A stretch of 64,000 nucleotides of DNA from NCBI GenBank assembly GCA_000149265.1, contig CH002827.1, positions 2,985,272 through 3,049,271 of the forward strand, read 5' to 3'. This document shows, one piece after another, positions 61,172 to 64,000 of this stretch; position 1 is the stretch's first letter, and every line of letters starts with the position of its first letter. The notes below the pieces were generated by a model. It did not search any database. It saw only the letters and a program-made list of their open reading frames with translations, and was not told the DNA's origin. Origin of the DNA: Ciona savignyi (Eukaryota > Chordata > Ascidiacea > Phlebobranchia > Cionidae). A program made the position numbers and the translations under genes.

Positions 61172-64000
61172 TCATTCCTGTTTTTCTTCCTTATCCGCAT
61201 CTGAGTCCGAGTCTTCGCTCCACGCTTCGTCAGTTATTTCTATTATTAACTGACTGTCGGTTTCTGCAATATCTTCTGCATTTCTATCTTCAAACAACCT
61301 GTCGGGTATACTAGGACCCTAAAACCAGATTGGCACAAAAATACCGTTCTACACACGCCATCCATAGTCGGTTGAAACTAACCCATTCGTGGGAGATGCT
61401 GTCGCAGCACGCATCCACAATCCTGCAATGTACTTCGTCCGTTGGATCTTCATCTCGAGAGTTCGGATGCAGGGTGGTAGTAAAGCACAGTCGACTCGTT
61501 TAATGTTTGCTAGTGGATTTCCCTAAAAGTCAATGAACCCGTGTTGTTACATTTGCTGTACGATATTTAAGAACCGGTGATATGAAATTAACGCATTTTG
61601 TACCGCAATTACCTGATCAAGTTTGCCGTTCATTTGTAGAAGTTTGTTGTATCGTGCTTCATTGACATCACGAATTTCACTCTGTCCATACATGCGACAA
61701 ACAAACTCGGATGCGACATCAAAATCAATTCGCTGCACCTCTCCCATACCGATAAAAAGATTAACGTAACAACCACTTTTGTCACTCTCAAGGAGATCAA
61801 ATGGTTTAGTTTTGCCTTTCCTAAACAAAAAGAACAAATTGTAAATTAAGCCATGCTCTCATACAAACATTTTGTGCTTACCTGTAAAAGGCCGAAGTGA
61901 AATCACATCCAGTAAATGCATGGTATCCAGGGAGTGCTCTTGAAAGTCCAGGTTGGCGCTCATCAAGAACATGAACAATGTTAGTCACGTTGATAAACCT
62001 CCTGCTTTTTCCCATTCCACAATCCATTACAATGTTGGCTCTACACCGGACTTCTTGGCGTTGCGCTCCAAGAGCACCAATTAATATCACCAAGACGTCT
62101 GTGTCGGATGCCCGCACTATAACATGTCCTATTATTGTTGTTTTCGCAATATGAAATGCAATCAGCGTATCCGCCACTTCATGGTCGGCTTGAAGGTGTA
62201 CTGGATTAGTTACATTGATATGATGTTGTCTGTCGGGAACGTATTGGAAGCACTCGCCACCATAGGAAGCAATCAAGGTCTTCCCACTAAACAGGTGCCA
62301 GTTGTAATCTTCCCCCCTTTTCTGTAAAAGAAACTTGGCTAGTTCGTTTTTAAATTTTCCATTAGTGAGAAGCTTTTGTCCGCTCTGCCTGATAGTCTGA
62401 TTTGGTCCGGTAATCACATATGCTGAACCAATTGCACCTCGCAACCTTCTCTCACTTTCTTTAATGGAGCACTCAAGGTACTTGTCGAGACAAACATGTG
62501 CCTCATTGGCCCTCCCGGAAAACACCACTGAGAGAATATTGTGCGCAATTGATGCATATGATGTTCCAATGTTCGTTTGCGAAAGAACAGAATGCAAAAG
62601 AAGTCCTCCGTCATATACCTGTAAATAGGTCGTCGGTAAATCCGCTTCGGTGAATATTTCTGTCTGAAGTGATTCTAACTTTTTCAGCAAGGCTGATTTG
62701 TCGGTTTTCACAGGCGCCCCGTCACAGTGTGCAAGGGACAATGGATATGTGGTAATTGGATAGGATATAACATTCCGTAGGTCAAATGCTGTCTTCTCTG
62801 CTACAACTACAATCATACGCAGAAACATGTCTCTCAGTCCCTCAGCAGTTGTTTTTGCCTTCTGCGAGGATAGTACTTTGGCCTTTTGCTTCCAGTTTTG
62901 AGAAGCGAAGTTTTGTACAGGCCGTGCGTTTCACAGGTTGAAGAAATCGATTGCTGTTGGAGTTCCATTCATGTTGAAATTTCTCTTTTTTATCCTGTCC
63001 TCTTCTCAGCGTATTGGTTAGATATAATTCGGTATCTTTAGATGCTACATGACCGGTAGCAATATTGACTAAAAAAATTGGAGCATCTTCTGCAAATGGA
63101 TTTCCGAATAGGTCAACTTTTGCACTCAGTGCCGCCATATGACAGTTCTCCTTTTTTATTCTTGAAGGACGGCATTGAGCTGCTGCACTTTCCCCAAATT
63201 CAAGTCCGGTTAATCTTCTGAGCTCTGTGACTGCCATAGACCGCTGTGTCATAGTCAATGACCAACGGCGCATTGCGTTCACAGAATTTCGAAAGGAAAC
63301 GATTCATTTCATTGTGGATGCAGAATCACGATTAACTGTCTGCTCCAAAGAGAGATCAACAGCTGATCTGCTATAATCTTTTGATGTGCGTCTGATGGAA
63401 AACGCACCATTTTGTAATATCTCGCGCACCTTTGGGTCTAAACTCTTCAACTTCCGGAGAAAAAGTGTGCCCCACCTGGCGTAGTTTGGACGGTTCAGGG
63501 CGAAGAACACATCCAACATCTGTGGAAATACATTTACATATCCGTCGACGTCATTGGTCTTTACACATCTCTGCAGTTCTCTGTGAAGGCGATTGATCAG
63601 ATAGATGTAAATGGCCCAGTATTGTGCTGTAGATCCAAGATTTCCGTCGAGAATCGTTTGAAAGTAATTCTCATAAATCCTCAGATGCTGGGTAACAACT
63701 GGATGCGATAGATGTTCTTTTGCTAGTATTGGGTCCAAAGGTACAGTAGACATAACTTGTTGGAAGGAATCAAAGTCGTCTTGGGATATTTCAAGAAGAA
63801 ATCGTTTGTACATTTTCTGTTCTAAGACATTAGCAAGCATCTCGTGAATACGCGTGCATCTGTTGTAAAACCTCCCCTTGATAAATCCTACCATTGAACC
63901 TTCCGCCAAAACGTCGGCTTCGGTGAGAACATATTCAATTCCACTTTCATTTATTAGTGTACCAACTGCTCCGTAGAAAGCTAATTCAATGTGAAAGCTC
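61172..64000 (-). pseudogene. Copy of a multi-copy invertebrate gene family, PIN/FEN-like core, damaged
   Basis: Runs off the right edge of the window. Three pieces: 61882-64000, 61613-61820 and 61172-61522; the two introns have good splice sites and matching phase (FTSAFYR|KGKTKPFDLL). Diagnostic stretches are SLAHCDGAPVKTDKSALLKK, EVADTLIAFHIAKT, VRASDTDVLVILIGALG, MDCGMGKSRRFINVTNI, LPGYHAFTGCDFTSAFYR, VNEARYNKLLQ and LLPPCIRTLEMKIQR. I know this pattern from many uncharacterised, multi-copy genes of corals, amphioxus and tunicates. The E-x2-DT and D-T-D residues resemble the acidic core of PIN/FEN nucleases (inference). Damage: in-frame TGA at 63304-63306, a frameshift between about 62850 and 62930, and TAG at 61349-61351 and 61319-61321. 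The C terminus is acidic (EDSDSDADKEEKQE). It may be a transposon passenger or a host family. Confidence 0.65.

Noticed and set aside
61322..61353. A possible 36-bp intron (GTGTAG...TTTTAG) in the PIN-like gene
   Set aside because: Far too short to be spliced, and its translation aligns with the family (NG..VPIWF-GPS), so it is coding sequence with two stops.
1..64000. CRISPR arrays, operons or bacterial-type systems
   Set aside because: All supported genes are intron-bearing metazoan genes; the short tandem repeats lack the repeat-spacer pattern.

Overview
The window is nuclear DNA of an animal: AT-rich, with many short exons (50-650 bp), GT-AG introns of a few hundred bases, dispersed SINE-like and hAT-like repeats and one 100-N assembly gap. 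The gene set (Lgl, an inhibitory Smad, IFT56/TTC26, a dermatan-sulfate epimerase fused to a sulfotransferase domain, a SOUL haem-binding protein) and the compact introns fit an invertebrate deuterostome, most likely a tunicate of the Ciona type. The species is an inference. Gene models were built by hand from reading frame, splice signals and phase agreement between exons; exon lists are in the entries.

Layout. 1-5 kb, + strand: the 3' end of a lethal(2) giant larvae (LLGL) gene behind an 84-bp tandem repeat. 7.6-22.2 kb, - strand: a complete 23-exon gene for a protein of about 1135 residues with a PLAT domain, a long acidic Ser/Glu-rich region and C-terminal ankyrin repeats. 23.6-25.0 kb, -: a small single-pass membrane protein whose tail carries three PPxY-type motifs. 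26.3-35.4 kb, -: complete TTC26/IFT56 (17 coding exons), with a dead hAT transposase in its largest intron. 37.1-40.7 kb, -: an inhibitory Smad (Smad6/7 type), with a perfect palindromic Smad-binding element about 1 kb upstream. 41-47 kb: mostly non-coding, holding one clean EGF-CA exon, a truncated EGF remnant and a cluster of tRNA-like modules. 47.4-54.0 kb, +: a DSEL-type epimerase/sulfotransferase gene with one apparent frameshift. 54.5-60.1 kb: two direct repeats of about 750 bp flanking a SOUL/HEBP gene and a LINE ORF1 relic. 60.2-61.1 kb: a two-monomer tandem repeat. 61.2-64.0 kb, -: a damaged copy of a multi-copy invertebrate gene family with a PIN/FEN-like acidic core; it runs off the window end.

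The genes are separate eukaryotic units and not an operon, so no shared pathway is implied. Recurrent themes are GC-AG introns (four proposed, each needed to restore phase), a tRNA-derived SINE with (ATCCT)n tails in at least 13 places, and hAT-type non-autonomous elements with 8-bp target duplications, one of them inserted inside a SINE. I found no clearly new biological system. The least familiar items are the PLAT-ankyrin protein and the multi-copy PIN-like gene.
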